64,000 nt of DNA from NCBI GenBank assembly GCA_965222215.1, contig OZ244931.1:3286001-3350000 (forward strand). The letters are read 5' to 3'. This document shows positions 33,198 through 40,897 of this stretch, in pieces. The DNA comes from JABJAG01 sp965222215. Its GTDB lineage: Bacteria > Pseudomonadota > Alphaproteobacteria > UBA6615. Each line of letters begins with the position of its first letter. The stretch's first letter is position 1. The position numbers were made by a program, and so were the translations under genes. The notes beneath the pieces were generated by a model. The model was given only the letters and a program-made list of their open reading frames with translations, ran no database searches and was not told where the DNA came from.

Positions 33198-33968
33198 TCA
33201 GCAGCAGCCGAAATCTACCGGGTTTCCGGGTTTGGTTTCCGACAACCGGCGCGCGCGAATCTGGCGCAGGTGCCGGCTCATGAGTTCGCGCGCGCCCTCG
33301 CCGTCGCGCGCCTTGATCAGCACGTAAAGCTCGCGGTGCAGCGCAACGATGTGCTCGGCGACGTCGCGCGTCAGCGTCGAGCGATCCTTGGGCCACGCGA
33401 CATGCTGCAGCGAGATCAGCTGCACCCGCAGCACGTCGTTGTGCGCCGCCTCGGCGACCGCGAGGTGGAACGCGAGGCTCAGGCGCGTGAAGCGGGTGAA
33501 GTCGTCGTAAGAGGTCTCGGCGCGCGCCAGCAGGTCTTCCATCCGGTCGAGATCGGCCTGTGTGGCATGGGTCGCCGCCAGTTCGGCGGTCATGGTCTCG
33601 ATGGCGCGCTGGGCGTCGAGGATTTCGGCGACCCCGACCCCGATCAGGTTGAGCTGGACGGCGAGCGCGTCGGCGAACAGCTGCGGGTTGCCCTGCGCGA
33701 TCCGCGCGCCCCCGCCCTTGCCGACCCGGATCTCCACGACCCCGGCCGCCTCCAGCCGCTTCAGCGCATCGCGGGCGACGATCCGGCTGGCATCGAACCG
33801 CGCGGCAATATCCTTCTCCGTGCCGAGCACATCGCCCGGCTTGAGCCTGCCGGCGAACAGCGCATCGCGGACCCGCGCCACGATCCGTTCGGACAGGGTT
33901 CCGGCGCCGGATGCGGCATCAGACGGCAGGTCTGCGTCTTCGGGATCGAGGATATCGAGCGCGGACAT
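33198..33968 (-). CDS. GntR-family (FadR/FCD) transcriptional regulator
   Basis: 256-residue regulator with an N-terminal winged helix-turn-helix (LSERIVARVRDALFAG through RDALKRLEAAGVVEIRVGKGGG, about residues 25-88) and a C-terminal FCD ligand domain whose histidines (HLAVAEAAHND, then HIVALHRELY) suggest metal-dependent acid binding. It probably controls itself and the following binding-protein gene. A 15-base palindrome lies about 35 bases before the start. Confidence 0.88.
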   Translation of the reverse strand: MSALDILDPEDADLPSDAASGAGTLSERIVARVRDALFAGRLKPGDVLGTEKDIAARFDASRIVARDALKRLEAAGVVEIRVGKGGGARIAQGNPQLFADALAVQLNLIGVGVAEILDAQRAIETMTAELAATHATQADLDRMEDLLARAETSYDDFTRFTRLSLAFHLAVAEAAHNDVLRVQLISLQHVAWPKDRSTLTRDVAEHIVALHRELYVLIKARDGEGARELMSRHLRQIRARRLSETKPGNPVDFGCC

Positions 33969-34000
33969 GGCCTGATATTGGCCGAAATTCTTAAACTAGT

Positions 34001-34015
34001 AAAGATACTATCTTT
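34001..34015. promoter_or_regulatory. Candidate GntR operator palindrome
   Basis: AAAGATA-C-TATCTTT, a perfect 7-base inverted repeat around one base, in an A/T-rich patch 33-47 bases upstream of the FadR-type regulator. FCD regulators often bind short palindromes at their own promoter. A palindrome of this size can occur by chance, so position is the main support. Confidence 0.35.
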
Positions 34016-34064
34016 TAAAACCTACCTCGCTCCAAAACCCATCATGCCCGCGAACTCGCGAAAA

Positions 34065-34170
34065 CCTCATGCTGAGCTTGTCGAAGTATGGGGTTATCGC
34101 CCTCGCCCTCCTGCCTGCGCGAAGCCGAAGCGGCTTCGCTTCGGCGAAGGCAGGTCGTCTCAGGATGAGG
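34065..34170. repeat. Repeat family D with an inserted hairpin
   Basis: Starts with CCTCATGCTGAGCTTGTCGA and ends with TCTCAGGATGAGG. These outer parts match the family-D hairpins at 39309-39384. The middle (about 34109-34152) is an imperfect hairpin built from GAAGCCGAAGCGGCTTCG. Confidence 0.7.
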
Positions 34171-34185
34171 GCTCAGTCGGCATGG

Positions 34186-34211
34186 ATGCCCGGGTCAAGC
34201 CCGGGCATGAC
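34186..34211. repeat. Repeat family C hairpin, copy 1
   Basis: ATGCCCGGGTCAAGCCCGGG followed by CATGAC: a 9-base stem (ATGCCCGGG with CCCGGGCAT) with a short loop. The same sequence returns at 34291 and at 57751. Confidence 0.8.
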
Positions 34212-34246
34212 GGCTGGGGATGGCCGGTGATGCTTTCCCACCGTTG

Positions 34247-34275
34247 TCATGGCCGGACTTGATCCGGCCATCTCG
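34247..34275. repeat. Repeat family C hairpin, copy 2 (variant stem)
   Basis: Stem ATGGCCGGA with TCCGGCCAT around CTTGA. It is flanked by GTC and CTCG like the other family-C hairpins but has a compensated stem sequence. Confidence 0.7.
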
Positions 34276-34290
34276 TCTCGGTATGGGCGG

Positions 34291-34320
34291 AGATGCCCGG
34301 GTCAGGCCCGGGCATGATGG
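34291..34320. repeat. Repeat family C hairpin, copy 3
   Basis: ATGCCCGGGTCAGGCCCGGG followed by CATGATGG. It ends 21 bases before the stop of the PPOX-type gene and may form the 3' end of that transcript. Confidence 0.75.
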
Positions 34321-34341
34321 GACAGGTGCGTTAGACCATGC

Positions 34342-34956
34342 TCAATAGAGGTTGTTGGCGTAGTCGTTGGCGAGGCGGGCGTCCGTCTCGTCCTTGTCGA
34401 CGCCGTACCAGTCCTGGTTGATCTGGCCGAGGGTCGGGAAGTCGCCCTTCTGGAGATTGTTGTCCGGGTTCCAGAGGTCGGCGCGGATGATCGCCTTGCC
34501 GCAGTGGAAGTAGACGTAGCGGATGTCGATCACCAGCGCGGCGAGCGGCGTCCTGCCGTTGGCGACCATCTTCCCGAGCAGCGCGGCATCGGTGGTCAAA
34601 CGGGCGCGGCCATTGAGGCGCATCACCTCGTTCAGCCCGGGCACCATGAACATCACGGCGACTTCGGGGTTTTCCACAATGTTGTGGAAGGTGTCGGTGC
34701 GCCGGTTGCCGGGGCGGTCGGGGATCGCGATGGTGGTGTCGTCGATCACATGGACGAAGCCCGGCGCGTCGCCACGCGGCGAGCAGTCGGCCGGGCCGTC
34801 CCCCGCCGCCGAGGTCGACAGCACGCAGAAAGGCGAGAGTTCGAGGAAGCGCCGGCAATGATCGCTCAGCTTCGGCTTCTCCTTTTCGGCGAGATGGCCC
34901 TTCGGCTCGCCGTAGTGATCAACCAGTTCCTCGACCGTCCTGATATCGTCCGGCAT
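34342..34956 (-). CDS. Pyridoxamine 5'-phosphate oxidase-like flavoprotein
   Basis: 204-residue split-barrel flavin-binding protein of the PNPOx-like group. FCVLSTSAAGDGPADCSPRG near residues 38-57 and IAIPDRPGNRRTDTFHNIVE are the usual FMN-binding segments, and FHCGKAIIRADLW is near the C-terminus, like the MSMEG_1061-type subfamily. It is not the pdxH enzyme of B6 synthesis; FMN- or F420-dependent reductase roles are possible. Confidence 0.83.
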   Translation of the reverse strand: MPDDIRTVEELVDHYGEPKGHLAEKEKPKLSDHCRRFLELSPFCVLSTSAAGDGPADCSPRGDAPGFVHVIDDTTIAIPDRPGNRRTDTFHNIVENPEVAVMFMVPGLNEVMRLNGRARLTTDAALLGKMVANGRTPLAALVIDIRYVYFHCGKAIIRADLWNPDNNLQKGDFPTLGQINQDWYGVDKDETDARLANDYANNLY

Positions 34957-35068
34957 GGCGCGTTCCCTTCTCCGTATCGCCAGACAGCGTGTCCGCTGCC
35001 GCGCCGGAGGTCAACAAGTCTCGCCGCACGCGCTAGACTGAACCAGAGGCAACGGGGAAGAAGAAGCC

Positions 35069-35938
35069 ATGGCCGAAAAAGTCTATCTCGACTACACGCG
35101 CGAGGAACTCGACGCGCAGCTCACAAACATCAAGACCGAGGCGGACAAGGAGACGAACGAACGGTTGCAGGCCCGTTCGGCGGATGCGGCCGGGCGCCTC
35201 GCGACGCAACGCGGCCTGCCCTACGGCGACCATGCCGGCAACGCCTTCGACCTGTACCGGGCCGAGGGCGCGCCGGGACCGGTGATCGTCCACACCCATG
35301 GCGGCCAGTGGCAGCGCGGCTCGACGACCTCATCCTGCGCTTGGGCCGAGGCAGCGCTGTCCCACGGTATTTCGTTCGTCGCCGCGACCTTCCCGATGAT
35401 CCCGGACGTGCGCATCCCCGACATGGTCGACAACGCCGTGGCGCTCGCCCGTCACGTGCGCGCCAACGCAGTCGACCTGGGCGTCGACCCGGCGCGCATC
35501 TGCATCTCCGGCCATTCCTCGGGCGGGCATCTCGCCGCCGCGTCGCTGGTGCGGCTGGCCAACGAGGACGATCTCGACGGGATCGCCTGCGGCATGACGA
35601 TCAGCGGCAACTATGACATGCGCCCGCTGATGCTGAGCTACCGGCAGGAGTTCATGCAGCTCAGCGACGAAGAGACGATGGAGATGTCTCCGCTGCTGAT
35701 GCTCGACAGGCCGCTGCCGCCGATGCAGGTGGTGCATGGCGGGGCGGAAAGCGACGAGTTCAAGCGCCAGGCCGCGACCTGGCACGCCGCGCTGGCCGAG
35801 CGGGGCGAAGCGAAGCTGGTCGAAGTGCCCGACGCCAACCATTTCGACGTGTTCCTCGGGCTGGAGAACCCGCAGGGCGAGGTGTGGGAGTTCCTGACCC
35901 GGCACCTGGGCGTGAGCACGGCGAAAGCGGCGGAGTAG
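35069..35938 (+). CDS. Alpha/beta hydrolase, kynurenine-formamidase/carboxylesterase-like
   Basis: 289-residue serine hydrolase. THGGQWQRGS corresponds to the HGGxW oxyanion motif of kynurenine formamidases, ISGHSSGGHLAA holds the nucleophile, and PDANHFDVF the histidine. The N-terminal LDYTREELDAQL is usual for this family. No tryptophan catabolism genes are near, so arylformamidase is a guess at family level only. It is divergent from the PPOX-like gene and followed by a family-B repeat. Confidence 0.82.
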   Translation: MAEKVYLDYTREELDAQLTNIKTEADKETNERLQARSADAAGRLATQRGLPYGDHAGNAFDLYRAEGAPGPVIVHTHGGQWQRGSTTSSCAWAEAALSHGISFVAATFPMIPDVRIPDMVDNAVALARHVRANAVDLGVDPARICISGHSSGGHLAAASLVRLANEDDLDGIACGMTISGNYDMRPLMLSYRQEFMQLSDEETMEMSPLLMLDRPLPPMQVVHGGAESDEFKRQAATWHAALAERGEAKLVEVPDANHFDVFLGLENPQGEVWEFLTRHLGVSTAKAAE

Positions 35939-35945
35939 CAATAAT

Positions 35946-36037
35946 CGTCATGCCTGCGAAGGCAGGCATCCATTAACGCCGATGCACGACCGGGCAACCG
36001 CCTGAGTCAATGGGTCCCTGCCTGCGCAGGGACGACG
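35946..36037. repeat. Composite repeat family B, copy 2
   Basis: First hairpin ATGCCTGCGAAGGCAGGCAT, middle with CCATTAACGCC and GGCAACCGCCTGAGTCAATG, second hairpin GTCCCTGCCTGCGCAGGGAC. It lies between the convergent hydrolase and CoA-transferase genes. One frame of the second half reads MGPCLRRDD. Confidence 0.85.
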
Positions 36038-36071
36038 AGCGAGCGGCTGAGGCGACGCCGCGTCCTCCCGC

Positions 36072-37304
36072 CTACTCCGCCGCCTTCGCCGTGACCTCAG
36101 GCTCGGCGACCGCGCCTGACGCAATCAGGCCGTCGATCTCTTCCGCCGAAAAGCCGAACTCCGCGAGCACTTCACGACTGTGCTCACCCATGAGCGGCGC
36201 GCCGCGGCGGATGGTCGTCGGGGTTTCGGAATACTTCACAGGATGGGCAATGACAGCATGCTCGCCGCCCGTCGCCGCGGGTACACGGTCGATCATGCCG
36301 CGCCCCGCGGTGTGCGGGTCCTCCGACATCTCCTTCACATCATAGACCGGCCCGGCCGGCACGCCCGCCGCTTCCAGTTTCTCCAGCCACGCCGCGGTCG
36401 TGTCCTTCGCGAGAATCCCGTTCAGGGTCTCTTCCAGCGCCTGGAGGTTTTCCATGCGCTTGTTGCTGGTCTCGAAGCGCGGGTCGTCGGCGAGCTCCGG
36501 CGCGCCGATCGCCTCGGCGAACTTGAGCCAGTTGTTCTGGTTGGCCGCGCCGACCACGAGGGATGTGTCCTTGGTCGGGAACGCCTGGTAGGGCGCCGAC
36601 AGCGGGTGTGCCGACCCCATGGGCTGGGGGATCTCGCCGGTCGCGTGATAGATCGCCGTCTGCCAGAAGGTGTGCAGGATTCCGGCCTCGTAGAGCGAGG
36701 AATCCACGTGCTGGCCCTCGCCGGTCTCGTAGCGGTGGGCGAGCGCACCGAGGATGCCGACCGCGGAGAGAATCCCCGCGGTGATATCCGTGATCGGCGC
36801 GCCGACCTTGACCGGCGGGCGCCCCGGCCCCTCGCCGGTAATGCTCATGATGCCCGACATGGCCTGCGTGATCAGGTCGAACCCGCCGCGTTCGGCGTAG
36901 GGGCCCGTCCGCCCGAAGCCCGAGACCGAGCAGTAGATCAGCTTCGGATTGACCTTGTGCATCTCCTCCCAGCCGATGCCGAAATGCTCCATCGCGCCCT
37001 TGCGGTAATTCTCGATGAACACATCGGCCTGGGAGATGATCCGGTGCAGCGCGGCGCGGCCCTCCTCGGATTTCGTGTTCACCGCGAAGCCGCGCTTGTT
37101 GCGGTTCATCATCGCAAAGGCGGCGGAGTCCCCCTGCTCGCCCTCGCCGAAGCGGCGGGTGTCGTCGCCGCCGGGCACGCGCTCGACCTTGATCACGTCG
37201 GCGCCCATGTCCGCAAGCATCTGCCCGCAGGTCGGCGCGGCCATGATGTGGCTCATTTCGATGACCTTCAAGCCATGCAGCATGCCGGTGTTCTTGTCTG
37301 TCAT
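36072..37304 (-). CDS. CaiB/BaiF family CoA-transferase
   Basis: 410-residue class III CoA-transferase. Visible are VIKVERVPGGDDTRRFG, MMNRNKRGFAVNTK, IENYRKGAMEHFGIGWEEM and SVSGFGRTGPYAERGGFDLI. It is longer at the C-terminus than the copy at 13370. The ATG at 37304 has GAGGAAAAGACA upstream; a longer frame beginning MGPCLRRDD is repeat sequence and is rejected. It lies downstream of the enoyl-CoA hydratase gene, with a repeat in between, so together they could activate and hydrate an unsaturated acid. Confidence 0.9.
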   Translation of the reverse strand: MTDKNTGMLHGLKVIEMSHIMAAPTCGQMLADMGADVIKVERVPGGDDTRRFGEGEQGDSAAFAMMNRNKRGFAVNTKSEEGRAALHRIISQADVFIENYRKGAMEHFGIGWEEMHKVNPKLIYCSVSGFGRTGPYAERGGFDLITQAMSGIMSITGEGPGRPPVKVGAPITDITAGILSAVGILGALAHRYETGEGQHVDSSLYEAGILHTFWQTAIYHATGEIPQPMGSAHPLSAPYQAFPTKDTSLVVGAANQNNWLKFAEAIGAPELADDPRFETSNKRMENLQALEETLNGILAKDTTAAWLEKLEAAGVPAGPVYDVKEMSEDPHTAGRGMIDRVPAATGGEHAVIAHPVKYSETPTTIRRGAPLMGEHSREVLAEFGFSAEEIDGLIASGAVAEPEVTAKAAE

Positions 37305-37348
37305 TGTCTTTTCCTCACTTGTCGCCAAGGGCGTCGCAACACCTCGGT

Positions 37349-37441
37349 CGTCGTCCCTGCGAAGGCAGGGACCCATTGTCGCCGAAGCCAGACCGGGCCA
37401 ACGCCTGCGTTAATGGACCCCTGCCTTCGCAGGGGTGACGA
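37349..37441. repeat. Composite repeat family B, copy 3
   Basis: Hairpins GTCCCTGCGAAGGCAGGGAC and CCCCTGCCTTCGCAGGGG, with a middle containing GACCGGGCCAACGCCTGCGT. It separates the CoA-transferase gene from the enoyl-CoA hydratase gene. Confidence 0.85.
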
Positions 37442-37461
37442 GGGTTTGGTGACGCCAACAA

Positions 37462-38250
37462 TCAGCGTCCCTCGAATTCGGGTTTCTCCTTGGCCAGGAA
37501 GGCCCGGAAACCTGTGTTGAAATCTTCCGTGTCGAAGCAGGCGAAGCCCTCGGCCTGCTCGGCCTCGCTCAGCGGCGGCCCGCCGGCCAGCACCCGGTCG
37601 ACGAACTTCTTGTGCCAGCGATTGACCAGCGGAGCGCCGTCGGCGATCCGCCGGGCGGTCTTGTAGGCCTCTTCCTCGACGGCGTCGTCGGCGACGACCC
37701 GGTTGACCAGCCCCTTGTCCTTCGCCTCCTCGGCGCCGAACACGCGGGCCTCGTAGAGGATTTCCAGCGCGACCGAACGGCCCACCAGCCCGACCAGCGC
37801 CTCGACCTCGGGGTAGGCCATCACCAGCCCGAGCCGGTTGATCGGCACCCCGAAGCGCGAACCCTCGCCACAGATGCGCATGTCGCACATCAGCGCGATC
37901 TCCAGCGCGCCGCCGACGCACAGGCCCTTGATCAGGGCGATCACCGGGTGCGGGCAGTCGCGCACCGCGTGCATCGCGGTGTGCATCAGCCCGCCGTATT
38001 CGGCCGCCTGCTCCGAATTGGAACGCGCCGTCTCGAACTCGGAGATATCCGCGCCCGGTCCCATCGCCTTGTCGCCGGCCCCGCGCAGGACCACGCAACG
38101 CACGGTCTCGTCCGCGCCGAGCTCCTGCATCACTTCGCCGACGCGCGTCCACATCGCCTTGTTCAGCGCGTTGAGTTTTTCCGGGCGGTTCAGCACGACC
38201 GTGGCGATATCGCCGTCGCGCTGCACCAGGACCACTTCCGTCTCGCTCAT
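37462..38250 (-). CDS. Enoyl-CoA hydratase/isomerase family protein
   Basis: 262-residue crotonase. The oxyanion regions LRGAGDKAMGPGADISEF and IKGLCVGGALEIALMCDMRI are clear. Where many hydratases have FCAGAD this protein has MGPGADI, keeping the backbone donor glycines. GGGGGATGT precedes the ATG at 38250. Hydratase or isomerase cannot be distinguished; the usual paired glutamates are not obvious at LGLVMAYPEVEAL, which holds one candidate. It is divergent from the deacetylase gene. Confidence 0.87.
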   Translation of the reverse strand: MSETEVVLVQRDGDIATVVLNRPEKLNALNKAMWTRVGEVMQELGADETVRCVVLRGAGDKAMGPGADISEFETARSNSEQAAEYGGLMHTAMHAVRDCPHPVIALIKGLCVGGALEIALMCDMRICGEGSRFGVPINRLGLVMAYPEVEALVGLVGRSVALEILYEARVFGAEEAKDKGLVNRVVADDAVEEEAYKTARRIADGAPLVNRWHKKFVDRVLAGGPPLSEAEQAEGFACFDTEDFNTGFRAFLAKEKPEFEGR

Positions 38251-38376
38251 ACATCCCCCACTGGACCAGCTCTTGGAAAGGCCGGTGTCTTTTGTCCGTC
38301 TTCGCGCACCAGTATAGTCCGACGCAACCAAGAACGCGCTCCGCACGCGCGGAAAAAAGTCTTACGGGAGAAAATC

Positions 38377-39303
38377 ATGGAAGGCATGAAGCCGGGCGAC
38401 CGCCTGCCCTTTTCCGCCATCGACGACCGCAAGCCCCTGAAGCTGCCCGACGGTAACCGGATGATCCTGTGGCCGATCCTGGCGCTGGAGGTGTGGGACA
38501 TCGTCCGCGCCATGGCCCGCATGGTCATCCCGCCGCCGCAGGGCATCCCCATGATCCCCGACCACCCGAACTGGAGCTGGCATGAGTACGGCATGCGGGT
38601 TGGCTTCTGGCGGATCAAGCGGATGCTCGACGACCTCGGCGTCAATCCGACGGTCACCCTGAACGCGCGCACCATCGAGGACTACCCGCGCGCCTCCGAG
38701 GCGGTGCTCGAGGCCGGGTGGGAATTCAACGCGCATTCCTACGAGCAGATGCCGATGCACAAGCTGAAGGACGAGCGCGCGGTCATCGACAAGTCGCTCA
38801 GGATCATCGGTGATTTCGCGGGCAAGCCGCCGCGCGGCTGGTTCGGCCCGGGCCTGACCCAGACCTACCAGACCATCGACCACCTCGCCGCCGCCGGGGT
38901 CGAATATATCGGCGACTGGGTCCTCGACGACCAGCCGGTGCATCTGAAGACGACCGGCGGCCAGCCGATGGTGGCGCTGCCCTACAACTACGAGCTCCAT
39001 GACATCGTGATGATGGCGATCCAGCATCACCCGTCGGAAGTCTACAAGAACCGCTCGATCGACTATTTCGAGACGATCTACGCCGAGAGCCATGAGACGA
39101 CGCGGATCATGGCCGTCGCGATGCACCCGTACCTTTCGGGCTCACCGCATCGCATCAAGTATGTGCGCGAGACCTTCGAGCACATCCTGTCTCACCCGGG
39201 CGTCGTGTGCTGGGATGGCGAGCAGATCCTCGACTGGTTCCTGAAGGAAAGCCCGGCTCCGAAATCCCGGAAAAAGAAGGCCGCCAAGAAGAAAAAGAAA
39301 TAG
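38377..39303 (+). CDS. Polysaccharide deacetylase (PuuE/allantoinase-like) with lysine-rich tail
   Basis: 308-residue NodB-homology protein of the group that includes PuuE-type allantoinase. WEFNAHSYEQMPMHKL carries the conserved histidines and MAVAMHPYLSGSPHR the late catalytic histidine; a canonical DDG aspartate is not visible, as in metal-independent members. The C-terminus is a run of lysines (about 20 residues rich in K). ACGGGAG lies before the ATG. The substrate may be a C-N bond compound rather than a polysaccharide. It is followed by a 12-base-pair hairpin. Confidence 0.83.
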   Translation: MEGMKPGDRLPFSAIDDRKPLKLPDGNRMILWPILALEVWDIVRAMARMVIPPPQGIPMIPDHPNWSWHEYGMRVGFWRIKRMLDDLGVNPTVTLNARTIEDYPRASEAVLEAGWEFNAHSYEQMPMHKLKDERAVIDKSLRIIGDFAGKPPRGWFGPGLTQTYQTIDHLAAAGVEYIGDWVLDDQPVHLKTTGGQPMVALPYNYELHDIVMMAIQHHPSEVYKNRSIDYFETIYAESHETTRIMAVAMHPYLSGSPHRIKYVRETFEHILSHPGVVCWDGEQILDWFLKESPAPKSRKKKAAKKKKK

Positions 39304-39308
39304 CGTGC

Positions 39309-39343
39309 CTGCCTCATCCTTCGTCAGGCTCAGGATGAGGCAG
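39309..39343. repeat. Repeat family D hairpin (first)
   Basis: Perfect 12-base inverted arms CTGCCTCATCCT and AGGATGAGGCAG with an 11-base loop, six bases after the deacetylase stop. It could slow 3' decay or terminate transcription, but there is no T-run. Confidence 0.8.
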
Positions 39344-39355
39344 ATACATCAAACC

Positions 39356-39384
39356 CCTCATGCTGAGCTTGACGAAGCATGAGC
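39356..39384. repeat. Repeat family D hairpin (second)
   Basis: CCTCATGCTGAGCTTGACGA followed by AGCATGAGC: an inverted CTCATGCT/AGCATGAG stem. It shares its sequence with the element at 34065 and ends 16 bases before the start of the amidase. An in-frame ATG inside it (39379) is not accepted as the amidase start. Confidence 0.75.
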
Positions 39385-39399
39385 TTGGATACGCACAAT

Positions 39400-40605
39400 A
39401 TGACCGACCCGAAAATTCCCGACGATCCCGTCGGCGCGCTGGTCCCGCACAACATCACGGAACCGATCCGGGGCTCGGGCGAAGGCCCGCTGGCCGGCAG
39501 GACCTTCGTGGTGAAGGACCAGTACCACATCGCCGGCCGGAAGATTTCCAACGGCAGCCCGGACTACCTCGCCTGGACATCGGAGGAAACCGAGACCGCG
39601 CCCAGCGTGCAGAAGCTGCTCGACGCGGGCGCCGACATCGTCGGTATCTCGATCTGCGACGAGTTCTTCTACAGCCTGACCGGCGCGAACGCGCATTACG
39701 GCACGCCGGGCAACGCCCGTGCGCCGGGCCGTATGCCCGGCGGCTCGTCCTCCGGCTCCGCATCCGCCCTCTCGGCAGAAATGTGCGATTTCTCGCTGGG
39801 GTCGGACACCGGCGGATCGGTGCGTATTCCGGCCTCGTTCTGCGGGCTCTATGGCATCCGGCCGAGCCACGGGCGGGTCGACCTGTCGAATGCCCATGCC
39901 ATGGCGCCGTCGTTCGACACCGCGGGCTGGTTTGCAAACGACGCAAAGCTGTTTCGCGACATCGGCCCGGCGCTTCTGGACAACGCGGCGACCCCGGGCA
40001 CGCCGAAACGGATGCTGAAGATCACCGACGCCTTCGAACGCACGGACCCGGCGGTGGCCGGGGCGGTCGGCAAGGTGCTGGAAGAAGCGTCTGATGTGCT
40101 GCCGGATTCGCGGGATATCGATATCGCGGGCGACGACACGCTGGAAACCTGGTGGGATGCCTTTCGCGTCCTCCAGGCCGGCGAGATCGCCGGCACCAAC
40201 CTGCCCTGGGTCGAGGAATACAAGCCGAACCTCGGGCCCGGCATCAGGGAACGTTTCGAGATGGCCGCCGCCATCACGCCGGAAGAGACGCAGGCCGCCA
40301 ACGAGGTCCGGCGGCGTGTCCAGCAGCGGGTGATGGGCCTAGCCGAGCCGGACACCATCCTGTGCCTGCCGACCGCACCGGTGATTGCACCGCCGCTCGA
40401 CGCCAGTCCGGACGAACTAGAGTTTTTCCGCGCCAACACCATGGCTTTGACCTGCATCGCCGGGCACACCGGCCTGCCGCAGATCACGGTCCCGGCCGCC
40501 AATGTGGACGGTTGTCCGGCGGGCCTGTCCTTCATCGGCTGGCCCGGCGGCGACGAGGCATTGCTCGACCTCGCCGTGGCGATCCAGCCCTACTGCGTGC
40601 GCTAG
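39400..40605 (+). CDS. Amidase (amidase-signature family)
   Basis: 401-residue Ser-cisSer-Lys hydrolase. The lysine is in FVVKDQYHIAG, the glycine/serine-rich core is MPGGSSSGSASALSAEM, and the nucleophile region is GSDTGGSVRIPASFCGLYGI. The length is shorter than GatA, and gatB/gatC are absent, so it is a catabolic amidase. The ATG at 39400 is chosen because the earlier ATG at 39379 belongs to the repeat; no strong ribosome-binding site is seen. It starts a possible amidase, SemiSWEET, glpK operon. Confidence 0.9.
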   Translation: MTDPKIPDDPVGALVPHNITEPIRGSGEGPLAGRTFVVKDQYHIAGRKISNGSPDYLAWTSEETETAPSVQKLLDAGADIVGISICDEFFYSLTGANAHYGTPGNARAPGRMPGGSSSGSASALSAEMCDFSLGSDTGGSVRIPASFCGLYGIRPSHGRVDLSNAHAMAPSFDTAGWFANDAKLFRDIGPALLDNAATPGTPKRMLKITDAFERTDPAVAGAVGKVLEEASDVLPDSRDIDIAGDDTLETWWDAFRVLQAGEIAGTNLPWVEEYKPNLGPGIRERFEMAAAITPEETQAANEVRRRVQQRVMGLAEPDTILCLPTAPVIAPPLDASPDELEFFRANTMALTCIAGHTGLPQITVPAANVDGCPAGLSFIGWPGGDEALLDLAVAIQPYCVR

Positions 40606-40617
40606 GACTGAATCGCG

Positions 40618-40890
40618 ATGCTCGATGCCATCGATCCGGAAGTCATCGGCGGCATCGCGGCGGTGCTGACGACCATCGCGTTCCTTCCCCAGGTCATCAA
40701 GTCCTGGCGGACGCGCTCGACCCGGGACATCTCACTGGGGATGTTCACGGTGCTCAACACCGGGATCGTGCTGTGGCTCATCTACGGCCTGATGCTCGAA
40801 TCCCGGCCACTGATCTTCGCCAACGCCGTCACGCTCTGCCTCACCGGCACGATCCTCGCCCTCAAGCTGATGGGCGACAGGCCCCGCTGA
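40618..40890 (+). CDS. SemiSWEET family sugar transporter
   Basis: 90-residue protein with three membrane helices and the PQ-loop motif FLPQVIKSWRTRST (Pro24-Gln25). This is the size of a bacterial SemiSWEET, which forms a homodimer and moves sugars down the gradient. It lies 12 bases after the amidase and 7 bases before the glycerol kinase gene, so translation is coupled to a kinase that could trap an imported substrate. The sugar specificity is unknown. Confidence 0.9.
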   Translation: MLDAIDPEVIGGIAAVLTTIAFLPQVIKSWRTRSTRDISLGMFTVLNTGIVLWLIYGLMLESRPLIFANAVTLCLTGTILALKLMGDRPR

Positions 40891-40897
40891 TCCGCTC

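Larger units (their letters stand above)
33969..34341. other. Gene-free stretch packed with palindromic repeats
   Basis: 373 bases between the GntR gene and the PPOX gene, both on the minus strand. They hold an A/T-rich promoter-like part (33969-34020), a family-D element and three family-C hairpins. I see no convincing coding frame. Confidence 0.75.

Noticed and set aside
34001..34341. CRISPR-like array
   Set aside because: Repeats are palindromes of different families with irregular spacing and no spacer pattern.
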